A stretch of DNA of 64,000 nt from Nematostella vectensis (Eukaryota > Cnidaria > Anthozoa > Actiniaria > Edwardsiidae): positions 9,715,821 through 9,779,820 of the forward strand of contig NC_064043.1 of assembly GCF_932526225.1 (NCBI RefSeq), given 5' to 3'. Position numbers and translations under genes: made by a program. Each line of letters starts with the position of its first letter. Within the stretch, counting starts at the first letter, position 1. The notes under the pieces were generated by a model. The model searched no databases, was not told the origin of the DNA, and saw only the letters and a list, made by a program, of their open reading frames with translations. Below are positions 54,101 to 64,000 of this stretch, one piece after another.

Positions 54101-57100
54101 CTGTCCACCTGGAAAGTATTACGACCAGAAATAAACAATCTAATCCAGTCAGCTGTAAACCACCTTAAAATTATGAAAGGGTGTGGCCCCTTTTACATGG
54201 TCCCGGTCGAATTTCCTACCGATAAAAAATTTGTACAATTACGCATTTGTTTTAGGCCAGCCCCGGCTGGACTAAGGAGACAGCTAGCAGTACGAGATGT
54301 GGTGTGATCAGTGTGACAAAGGTGTTCTATGTTAATGCTGTTTTCGGTACAAATGTTTGAGGCGAATCTTGTTAAGGGGCCTGAATCTTAATAAAGTTCT
54401 GATTAATACGAATCTGAGTCTTAAGGTTGGTCAAACACAAGCGCAAGCGTAAGAAAATCAAGCAGTTGCTTTCTCTTGTGCTTTCCCTTGCGCTTGCGTT
54501 CTAAAGAGAATCGGAAAATTACGTGTGTTGCGCTTGCGCTTACGTCCAAGTGAGAACCAACATTTAGTGACTAACTTATGAGACCTTTTTCATCTTTATT
54601 ACCTGAAGTTTTGCAATGTTGTTTTCTGCATCTGGTAAGAGATCCACAGTCCGCTTTTTCACTTTATAAGACTCTTCATGCTCAGAGTTTTGAACCTTGG
54701 TGGCTGTGACTTGTTCATTGGTCTATGGGAAGGAGAGAAGGAAATTAAGTCCTACATGACTAAGGGCAGGACAAGGATACATAAGGTCTAGGGCAAGAAG
54801 GGATAGAAAATCGATAATCAAACAATGGCTTCACTTACGAGAGTTTTTCCATACAGTTCAATCTCACCATTAAGAATCCCAATTGACAAAATACTGTACA
54901 TTCTGTCAATCAAAAGCCCTGAGTTGTAGATGGCTTCCAATGGCACTGTCTCCCAACAATGTGTTGACTAATCAGAGGGTACAAAAATGTGTTCTTTTAC
55001 AAATTCACAACTTGATTGAGGAGTAGCAGTGAGTGAGTCGCCGATTGTGGTGTTGGTATACAAGTACATCTTCAGAGGAGCAGTTTTCATGAATACATTA
55101 ATGCTTAGAGCCTTGAAAAATACTTTTTTGCACTGATTTCCATTACATACCTGTTGTAGGCCAGCATTTATGGTTTTGATCTCTGACTCTTTTTCATCAA
55201 CTGAAGATGCAAGGTCTTTCAGTTTATTTTGCAAAGCCTCTAATTCCTGCTCCCTTTTCTTCTGCAACTCCTGCAAAAAAACAAATATAGAAAGGGCTTT
55301 GAAATTTTACTAAGAAGGTTTATCTTCTGAAATGCTTCTTTTAATTACATACCACAGGAAACTGTTGGCTGATTTGAAAAAAAATGTAGAGATAATACTT
55401 TTTAGAGCTTCAAATAGGCCACCACACATGAAATCACATCACTTTTTTTGGTGGCAAACGTGTGTGCGCACTGACTTTTGTTGGCAAAGTAACGACGGGA
55501 AAAAACAACTCATTCACCTCTTAGGCATCAGCTGGAAAGTGTCTAGGTCAGAAAGGCCTTATTTTCATTGAAATACTTTATTTTTTCATATATCTGCAAT
55601 ATGACTGCAACAACTATTTGCTTAATTCATTCAGCATGAGTTTGTCACTAAAAAAGACATGATTTTTTGGTGTAAGCTGCCTTTTACAAACCTCTTCGGT
55701 ATCCATCTTAGGTGGCCCAGATTCACTCAGACCAGCCATAGCTGCTGCCTTCTGCTCATCCTGGGCGAACTGTAGCTTCTCAGTGCGAGTAAACCTTGAA
55801 CCTTGAGTCTGACTTTCGATTGTAGATACCCTATCTGTAACAAGTATTCAAAGTTAATTATAAAAATAGAGGTTTCAGTTAATAGGTGATGACTTGTACA
55901 GAAGAGTATTAACAGGTACACAGCAAAGAAAGGTAAGGAGAATCTAACTAGAAACCTCACAACAAACAACAAAAAGTGATGAAAATTATGTCTATCTGAC
56001 AACCTGAGAATGATGACACTATGTCGGACAAGTCAGAAGCAGCTCTGCCTCCAGCTTCCACTCGCTGCATCTCAGCTAAGACATGGTCCTTTATCTTTTT
56101 CTCAAGCCTCTGCCGTTTACGGGCAAGGTACTCCTACAAAAATGAGGGAAAAGTCAACCAGCTATTCCAGTATCAGCTGTTTTTTTGCAGCCATTCTTAG
56201 ACTGTTGCTACTATACCTTTAAAATGATACCATTGACATAATGAATTTATTGCCAATGTTTCCAAAAGTTTTCGCTCATCAAAGATGCTGCTAGTACTCT
56301 ATAGTCTAGTGCTATGTTTATTTGCATTTGGAACAGTAAATGAATAGAACGCTGTTTGTTTGGTGTCTAACTCGCCTCCTTTGTGAGCCTGGATGACAAG
56401 CCACTCTGGTTCCACTCCAACTCCCACTCAGCAACAGCGGTCACAGACAGGGAGTTACTCTCCAAGACGGAGGGCGCAACATCCCGGCGGCAGGGTGGTT
56501 GACTGGTGACGTAGGGAATGACACTGTAATATGCCTTTGTTTCTAAGAAACAGATTATGAAATGTAAGTTCCAGAATTCATTGTTGTTATGTGAAGGCTT
56601 TTTGGAATGACTACTAACTATATTTACTCGTGTACTTATAATACACACTGAGTCATGAGGTCATTTTCCACAAAGAAACATAGAAAAGTAACTTTATTTG
56701 ACAAAAGCCCTAGATGAAACCATATGTCGAAAAATTTTATTTAACAATAATGCTGGAGGCATAGCTTAACACGAAAACAGTACTTTTTATGTTCAAGATT
56801 ATATTTACATCCTTGTACGTTACACTTGATGGATGGTCTCACAATAATATTCTACAGGATGCCTTTCCATGTGGTTGATTTCTCTCTATAGATTTAATTG
56901 TTATGCAAATTTTTATCTCACAAACAAAAAGTTTTATGTATAATACGCACCCAGATTTTGGAGGTCATTTGGGCATAAAAAAGTGTGTATTATACATAAT
57001 TAAACATGGTAAGTATGAAAACAAGGGATGGATGGATATTATTAAACCATTAATTGGTCACAGAAAACAATAATCCAGGTCATTCTGAATTAACTAGAGA

Positions 57101-59899
57101 GGGTTTTATTGTTTTAAGCACTCATTATAACTTATATCTTAAGCACCTTTAGATATTTTTGCAGTCAAATCAGTAAGACCTTGAGGTGATTTGAGATTGC
57201 AAGCATGGAACCTCCTCATAGAAGCACTTCCCTGAAAAACAATAAACTATCAATTGCATGCTATCATCTTATGGTGCAACATGTACAAAGCCATAAAAAA
57301 GCCATATAAAAAGATTTTGATCATTGCTTGCTCAAATTGTCGAAGTTCTAAATCTATCTGTCATAATAATATTTTTGTTTACTGTCCAATACACACAACA
57401 CATAAACACATACTGTACCTCTCTAAAGTAGGTCTTGGGTTTGCTCCCCTTCCATCTGACCCCACCCTTTTTAAGGAATGTCGGCATCCATGACAGGGTT
57501 AATCTCTGAGCCAGATCACTAGCTACTCTCCTATTCAGCAAAACAGAGGAACCTGGGGAGAATCAAAACCACACCATATGAATACCATATAGTATACTCT
57601 CCAAAATCTTATGCTCTTCTTTATTTATACTACAGAACAATATATGTTTTCATTGGTGAGAAAACTCCCAAACATGGTGCCATTAATAATAACTTGAAGC
57701 TGCAGTAACAAATATCTTGTGTGTTTGTTGTTAGAGTACTTACCTAGAGGCTCACTGGCAGCTGATGAAGTTTCTTTTGGCAAATGTTCCACAAGGAACA
57801 TGAAGACAGAACGGATGTCCTTCTCGTTAGAATACAAGAATGTCTGGTAACCAATCTCCCCACGATATCCAAGGTCCTACAAGAAGAAAGCAAAAAGACT
57901 TCAGCAACAAATCAGGGTTCAATTTTTGCACTTTGAACCTGTTCAGCCAAGATTACTTCAAAAAGAGGAAAGTTAGCAGTTACCAAAAACACCAATAGCT
58001 TTTTTATTCTTGATTATTGTTATTTCTGCTTAATGGACACTTATAGCACGTGCTGTACCTCGCTATCAATCGCACAGGGCGGTAGCCAGCACAATTCAGG
58101 GACACAATGGGGGGAGGGGGGAACAGCCACACCCCCACACCCTTACTGGTCATTTCCTTGTAACTTTGTAAACAGTGTGTGCCCCATCTATTCAGCCCCT
58201 ATGGAAGCTACGGCACAGATGAACGTTGTTTTTCTAATAAGTGGGTACCAACATTTGATACAGAAATTATAACTTTGCTGAATTGTGGGGTTTGGGAAAA
58301 GGAGACACTGAATACCTATGTCATAGAAACACCAAAGATTAGAGAATGTCTTGGTGCAGGAGATACCTGTAGTGCAGCAGCAAGCATAGTCCCAACCCTG
58401 AACTTGGCCGACATGCTGGATGGAAGATTGGAAGGGATGTCAATGTCTTCATTGATGACATGCAGGCATTTCGATGAAGCTTGCACAATGACTGTAGTGG
58501 TGAATTCACGAAGAGATTGGATTTCCTCTGGAATTTCACTAAGAAATTACATGAACAGAATAAGGGATTAGATTACACACCCTAAAGGGCCCTTAGGGAT
58601 ATGGGTTCATCTTGGGTTCATCTCTGATAATTCATCAATAAAATCTGGAGTGACAACAAAATTGGGTGGGGTGAGTTAGGCGGAAAAGCCCCCCATGAGG
58701 TGGTCCACTTAAAAATAGCATGCAAAATCGAAGGAGGAAAGAGTAAAGGTGCCTCTAATACAATGGATAAACAAATCGCCCCTTTCTCAAAATAAACAAG
58801 TTAAATAAGGTAATGGTACCTATTATCGGACACTTTAGATCTACGCTAAAATATCTCGCGTACAAAACACAATTGAGTCTTAGGTTTTACAGCAAGAAAT
58901 CACTGATGGTTAAATTTGGGAGATAACAATCGCTTGTGAGACATGTTGTGAACCCTATTATCCGATACCTAGCCCTATTATTGGACACCCTAGCCCTATT
59001 ATCCGACAGCAGATTTCTTCTAAAAAATAAATGGGAAAATCATGCTTCATTTTCATTAAAATACTGCAGAAAATAATTGTTGCTATATGTACATTGCAAA
59101 ACTCACGACAGATTTTAGTAAGGCTTTTTCTTCTCTGTAGCAAGCGATTCAAAACACATGCATCGCATGCATGACAAACTGCATTGTGAAATGTGTGTTT
59201 GCTCATTGATCGCTCAAATTTATGTTGAATCGTTCGATGATTACTCAGCTGTCCGATAATGGGGCACCGAGGTTAGGTACGATTAGGATTCGCCAGGGGA
59301 CTTTCATCACGATCGGTAAATCTTGGACTTTTTTAAGGCTTCTTTTCATCCTCACATATTCAAGTCAAAAAGAGGATTTCAATCGCCATTTTGTGGTACA
59401 GGAGAAAAAATTATTTCTAGTTTTGCGAAACAATAAACACTAGTAAAAAGCTTTGGAATACATGTTTTCTGAATGTTGTTTTTTCCACTCGATGGGTCAT
59501 TTTTCGGCGTGTTTTCCTATTGTTTGAGATATATACGATTTTTTTCGAGTGTCCGATAATAGGGCACTGTCCGATAATAGGTACCACTACCTTACTAGTT
59601 ACAGGTCTACCCTATGTAAAAAAGAGAAACCATACATAAGTATGAAACCCAATGATCAACCGAAACAAGGGAGCTTCTTAGACAAGGAACGAAAAGAGAT
59701 TAAGTTGATGTTATGATGCCGATAACTTCGATTTCCATGTTGAAAGCAAAATAAATAATAAAAAAACAGCCAATATTTTTACACAGTATTATGATCTATT
59801 ATTTGCAACTCTATATTTGTTACTAAATAAAGCGATTCGTTTCTCTTACCAGCCGATTTGCCGTAAAGTGTGGATGATAATGTTGTCAACTTCCTCCAT
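51197..59899 (-). CDS. CCDC22: CCDC22, CCC/Commander complex coiled-coil subunit, complete, 17 exons
   Basis: CCDC22 pairs with CCDC93 and COMMD proteins in the endosomal CCC complex and also binds cullin ligases. Exons on the minus strand (high to low): 59899-59850, 58538-58367, 57876-57744, 57552-57419, 57231-57180, 56542-56376, 56133-56004, 55834-55692, 55270-55151, 54722-54603, 53975-53859, 53420-53319, 53112-53005, 52591-52496, 52410-52351, 52144-52070, 51319-51197. They total 633 residues; human is about 627. The N terminus [16 protein letters not shown] and [20 protein letters not shown] form the CH-like (NN-CH) domain. The C-terminal coiled coil has [19 protein letters not shown] and [19 protein letters not shown], nearly identical to vertebrates. 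Exons 9-17 are all phase 0. The intron after exon 6 uses a GC donor (GAG|GCGAGT). Intron 1 holds a 0.8-kb transposon. Confidence 0.96.
51353..51475. mobile_element. Possible MITE with AGTGGTACCTCTAT ends
   Basis: CAGTGGTACCTCTAT at 51355 is loosely inverted as ATGGAGGTACCGATG near 51463. It is short, non-coding, and in the last CCDC22 intron. Weak support. Confidence 0.35.
52669..52800. repeat. GAT microsatellite
   Basis: (GAT)n with AAT/GGT variants, in the CCDC22 intron between exons 13 and 14. Non-coding. Confidence 0.75.
56629..57000. mobile_element. Possible element with ATAATACACACT ends
   Basis: CTTATAATACACACTGAGTC at the left and AAGTGTGTATTATACATAA at the right are inverted, and an inner TATAATACGCACCC repeats the left motif. 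It is AT-rich and non-coding. It is in the CCDC22 intron between exons 5 and 6. Confidence 0.45.
58806..59594. mobile_element. 789-bp element with repeated CTATTATCGGACA subterminal motifs
   Basis: The ends TAAGGTAATGGTACCTATTA(TCGGACA) and its inverse (ending GGTACCACTACCTTA) bound the element. CTATTATCSGACA-type motifs occur near 58820, 58955, 58974 and 58993 in one orientation, and near 59250, 59548 and 59566 in the other. This mirrors subterminal transposase-binding arrays. No transposase frame is seen. It fills most of CCDC22 intron 1. Confidence 0.8.
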
Positions 59900-60307
59900 C
59901 TTGCCTCCAAGCACCAAGAGCACCTTGGGTAGAGGAACACAGGAGTCCCGTAAACTCCAGGTGGGAAGGGGGCTAAGATACAGGAAACCCAAAAGTTAGC
60001 GATTTGCTAGCAACAAAACTAAATGACGAAATACTCTGAAATATTTGACAATTTCTTTTTGGAGTCCTTTGAAGGAGAAAAACAACCCCCGCCCCAACCC
60101 TAGAAACGCGACGGTAGAGAAAAAAAAAAACTGTAAAACAGCCAGAGATTGAAAACGAGTCATGATGAAACGAGGCGCGATTGCATTCTGGGATATAAAC
60201 ATGGCGCGAAAGTCGAAAATGTCCGAGTTTGATAATTCAAGTGAATATTTATTGTCATTCGATTATTGTGCTGTTTCAAATCACCAATTATAGCACAATT
60301 TGCAGTG
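59900..60307. promoter_or_regulatory. Bidirectional CCDC22 / C2CD3 promoter region
   Basis: This 408-bp head-to-head gap lies between the two ATGs. TGCATTCTGGGA at 60182-60193 is, on the minus strand, TCCCAGAATGCA, the ZNF143/THAP11-type bidirectional-promoter core. ATGGCGCGAAA at 60201 contains an E2F-like GGCGCGAAA. A short upstream frame (60201-60293, MARKSKMSEFDN..., 30 codons) precedes the C2CD3 ATG and may act as a uORF if transcribed. Motif roles are inference. Confidence 0.5.
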
Positions 60308-63300
60308 ATGAAGAAAAAGGTAAAGACAGGAAAGAAAGCTAAACCATCCGCCAAAAGGAAAGGTGAGGAAAACGTCGTTGTTCCTTCTCTAAGTGTTACA
60401 GAAAAACGCTGAAAGGTTGTTTGGTTGATAATGTTAATGGTAGCTTGCAAAGAGGAACGACTTTTTAACTTTCGACTTGAGAAATTTCCAAAGTAAATAA
60501 AGGCCTCGATATGGATTTGAAGAGTAGCTTTATTCGTGCTATTGTATTAGCTTTATTCGCTGAGTTTTGATATCATGCTATATCTGTCAACCTCGAAAGC
60601 GACGAAAACTTTTGGAAATTTGGAGATTGGAATTCAAATAGAATAAGTAATAAGAAACTTAGAAATTAACTCGGGGGTATAACTTACACTTAAGTCCCAT
60701 TTTTGGCTGGAGGATTCAGGCTAAAAACTGGGAGACTCACAATTAATTCGGAAGACATTGCAGTTATTTGTTTGTATATAAAAAAGCAAACAGGATTCGT
60801 AGAAAGTGCGTTCCCCTAAACACTCATCATCTTCTTGTGTTTAGTCTCACTGTCTTCAGATGATGAGCAGATTTCTGTTGTAAACAGTCTGCCACCAGCA
60901 GTAGATGGTCAGTTACGATGTTTCTTACGTGTATCAGTCAGCAAGGTGACATGGACAGTGCGCCACCCACCTGATGATGTAGGGATTAGGGTGAAGTGGT
61001 GGGGTGAACAGGGTGATAGCGCTCTGCTCAGGTAAATATACTTTTCTGCGGTTATCACGATTGTAATGGTTGACCTTGGATTTTTGTTATGGAAATGTAT
61101 ACAATAGAAGAAATAGAGATGCAACAGGGCTGTCCGTTTTGATAAAGGAGGAAAGAAGGTCTTGAAATCTGGAAATGCTGTACAATACTGAGCCTTACTG
61201 GACTATTACTGTACTTTCTTTGTGAATGGGGGTCTATCTATGCAATGTGTTAGTATACTATCAGACAGAGGTTACGCATGTTTGGTTTGAGGTTGCTTCT
61301 TTCTCTACAGACCAGTAAAGAAAAAAGCTGGTGTTGTTAAGACTGACTGGACTTCAGTGAGGTACCCTATCTGCAGTGGTCCCAAACAGTTTTCAGCATA
61401 TTTAAAAGGTAGTTTGCCGTGTCCTAGTAATAATGTGCCCCCCTTCTTTTTTATTTAGATCTAGAATTATATTGACCTTTTAACCAACAATTCCACAGAC
61501 ATGGGAACCCTTGTGTTGGATATGGTCCATGGTCCCGCAAAGCTCCTCCTTGGCCAAGCAAGTGTGCCTAACATTGCAGATTTGAGTGCTAGTTACCCCA
61601 TTAAAGGGTGAGCGTAAACAGATCATGATTTACCTTTTTTGATTTCTGAAGATGAGTACATAATTCAACTTTATCAATTGTGTTTTTGAAAAAGCTTTTT
61701 TCCAGTCATGTCTGTTAGCCAGCCCTCCAGTAAGGTTGCTGAGATCTATGTGTCTGTCAAGTTTGAATCAGTTTCAGGTATAATATTTTGTATATATGCA
61801 GTGAATGATAAATGTGTATAGTCTACTTAAATTCAATTAGAGCTACTGTAAAGGTAAATGCTTTTTAATGTTTTACTTTTGGAACACCTCTAGTACATAT
61901 TGTATAAAGTGAACATTGTTTTCCTTCAATGCATTCTATGCAAAATATTGAATATTATAATTAATATTAATTAATTAATAATAACATTGTACTGTATGCT
62001 AAAACTTATTTTCAAATCAAGTTTTTGCCAACTGTTTTAGCAACCAATAAAAAATGCAATAACATGTTACTCAAGCAGTATGTGCTTACTGTATGTTTGA
62101 CAGCTGCCTACAACAGACTGTCTTCCTCGATTCCAACAACAGACACAGGATTGGAGAAAGATCTTCTTGGCACAGCTCCCCACCCTACTCCCCCACCGTA
62201 CACCAACCCTGCCACCCCTGTCACTCACCCTAGGCATCAGCTTGCAGTTGATGATGACCTGTTCACCTCCCCTGCTGCAGCCAAGGTACGATATTGCTCT
62301 TTTCCGTACTAGACTTTAATGCTGTGATTATTAAAAAGTTCTGGCAAAAGTTTTAGCTAGGAAGTACTGTAATGAATTTTTCCCTTGGGTATTGTTAATA
62401 ACAACATACAACAGACTATTTGTAAACTTTGTCATAAAGACCTGCTTGAAGCCTATAAAAAGGGAAGAGAGTGTGTGTTGGAATCTGGACTTTAAATGTG
62501 TTGGGTACACATTTAAATGCTTTGTTATTAGAAATTTTCCAAAAATCTTGTAAGCTCACAAGATGATACATACAGGTAGGGGTGATTATTATTTTTGATA
62601 CAGTGATATTTACTAGGACAAAATGTATAGTATAAAATATATTTAATGATTGCTCTTTTCTAATAGATTTTTAAAATTTATTATCCACATTTATGTTACA
62701 GCCTTATATGTTGATTCTTACTTTCTGTTGACAATTTGTCTGGGATTTTCCCCATCTCTTTTTCAGGGTGTGAAGTTTTCATCGGATCCCCCTGAAAGGC
62801 TAGAATACACCATTGAACCATCCATGCTGTCATTGCTTGATGAGGATATAGAACACAAGCAGCTGTCTCCAGGAGATCATAGAAATGCTCCTGCAGGGAA
62901 GTCACAGACAATGACAGAGCTACCAGAAGGTTTGCCCTTACCTATGTCCCTATTGAGTGAACAAGCAGAAAGAATGTCAAACAATGAATATACCAACTAG
63001 TCCCATATCCTGTGTGATGAAAGATGCTCTGTTCAGGCCCAGGGGGGGGGTGCAGGGGGTGCAAACGCACCCCACCACAACGGTCGTAGGTCCGATTTTG
63101 GTTCTCAATAGACTTGCTATTTGTAGACAAAACACTAAAGCATAAGCTAGATCACTCTGTTATGTAGTCAAATCTGACAATAAATGTCCCGTGGAGATAC
63201 TGCAAAGGCATAAAAATATCATTTTTTTTCGCGGGTGGTCAGATTTTTATCAGATAACTCCCTCCACCCCCCCTGGAAAAATTAGGTATTTTTTTCTGAT

Positions 63301-63929
63301 TCCCCCCCCCCACCCCCCCCCCCCCCCCCCCCCCAAGAAAAATCCTGGTTACGGGCCTGCTGTTAGATTAGGAATTTTTAGTCTTCATGTTATCATGCTT
63401 TTCACATTAAACATGAATTTAGTTAGTCGTATAATAAATAATCTGATATTAAATTGTGGTACAAAATGATCAAAATTAGCTAAAAAATCGCTCTAAATGC
63501 ATGAAAATTAAAAAAAAGATTGGTGTGTGAAGGTTTATACATACAGTACCAAAGTCTCTGCCTAAAGTCTATAACTGTAGATGGGTAAATGAAAGTACAG
63601 TATGCCACTGTTACAGTTAAAGAATTTGAAGTATTTGTTGAATCACAAAATAGCTTTCATTTTTTTTACTCAGTAGGTGAAAGGAAAAGCATCACCACAT
63701 CTATTCATACAACCACAAACCAGGAAGACCACCACACTTTCCAGGGAGGTTCTTCTAGCCATTACCCGGGCATGGACTGGATAGGCACCTTACTGGAAAA
63801 GGGACAAAAATTGAGAGAGGGAATGGTGAAGACTGCATTGTTAGATGATGGTGATGATGATAATAATGATGACTTTGGTGCTCATCAGAGGCTAGTCCCT
63901 GATGAAAGAGCCTCATATGCAAGTGGCAG
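60308..63929 (+). CDS. C2CD3: C2CD3, centriole elongation protein, N-terminal part (partial)
   Basis: C2CD3 is a large multi-C2-domain centriolar/basal-body protein needed for distal-appendage assembly and ciliogenesis. Visible exons: 60308-60362, 60845-61031, 61311-61408, 61499-61607, 61695-61777, 62104-62285, 62767-62929, 63677-63929, continuing beyond the window (376 codons plus 2 nt here). After a Lys-rich start (MKKKVKTGKKAKPSAKRKG) come LPPAVDGQLRCFLRVSVSKV, VRVKWWGE-type IRVKWWGEQGDS, SGPKQFSAYLKDMGTLVLDM and IKGFFPVMSV, the N-terminal C2-like domain of the family. Later, DWIGTLLEKGQKLREGMV matches the conserved LLEQGxKLRxxM helix. Exon 5 uses the acceptor GAAAAAG|CTTTTT; the more obvious TTTTCCAG at 61697-61704 would break the frame. 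Confidence 0.93.
63035..63358. repeat. Dispersed poly-C repeat, copy 2
   Basis: It matches 31395-31712 over its length (see there), in the same orientation, with a longer C run (about 63301-63334) and the end AAGAAAAATCCTGGTTACGG. It lies in the C2CD3 intron between exons 7 and 8. Confidence 0.8.
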
Positions 63930-64000
63930 GTAAGGATTTGTGACAGTGACTAATTGACATTTAATAGGGGACTTGCACTAAGAGATCACATGACTTTTTG

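Noticed and set aside
60201-60293. Alternative C2CD3 start at 60201
   Set aside because: The 30-codon frame stops at 60293 and does not join the C2CD3 frame; kept only as a possible uORF.
61697-61704. TTTTCCAG as acceptor of C2CD3 exon 5
   Set aside because: Creates a stop after three codons in the required phase; GAAAAAG at 61688-61694 restores the IKGFFPV motif seen in the family.

Overview
This is an animal nuclear window. The genes are split by many spliceosomal introns and match metazoan families exon by exon. The introns and spacers are full of MITE-like inverted-repeat elements, minisatellites and ATC/GAT microsatellites. Gene content, intron density and repeat style suggest an anthozoan cnidarian, probably a sea anemone such as Nematostella; that assignment is inference. 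All coding calls rest on manual translation with splice-site and phase matching. No search was run.

Layout: (1) 1-2110, minus: first two coding exons of a Pro/Gln/Ser-rich disordered protein that I cannot name. (2) 3252-26080, plus: a complete 42-exon voltage-gated calcium channel alpha-2/delta subunit (1103 aa by my splice model). (3) 26081-29529: spacer with transposon remnants. (4) 29530-31050, minus: an intronless MFSD6-like major facilitator transporter (506 aa). (5) 31051-34868: spacer containing a large inverted repeat. (6) 34869-41934 and 44330-50541, plus: two tandemly duplicated SLC36 (PAT) amino-acid transporters, 9 exons each with identical intron phases (461 and 481 aa). A 29-bp minisatellite and a duplicated block lie between them. 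(7) 51197-59899, minus: complete 17-exon CCDC22 (633 aa), convergent with the second SLC36 gene. (8) 60308-63929, plus: first eight exons of C2CD3, head-to-head with CCDC22 across about 0.4 kb. It runs off the window.

The genes are functionally unrelated housekeeping or neuronal genes: ion-channel trafficking, amino-acid transport, endosomal Commander complex and centriole assembly. Only the SLC36 pair is related by descent.

The most unusual observation is that tandem arrays repeatedly begin exactly at 5' splice sites. It occurs at four exons: CACNA2D exon 6, SLC36 copy A exons 1 and 3, and SLC36 copy B exon 4. A fifth donor (copy A exon 5) has an inverted copy about 4 kb away. In each tandem case the exon end plus GT donor is repeated with a period of 51-63 bp, and read-through past the first donor meets an in-frame stop. 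Other notable points are a MITE whose target-site duplication contains a consensus branch point, a satellite apparently amplified from a MITE interior, and a perfect 35-bp hairpin next to a TATA-like box.
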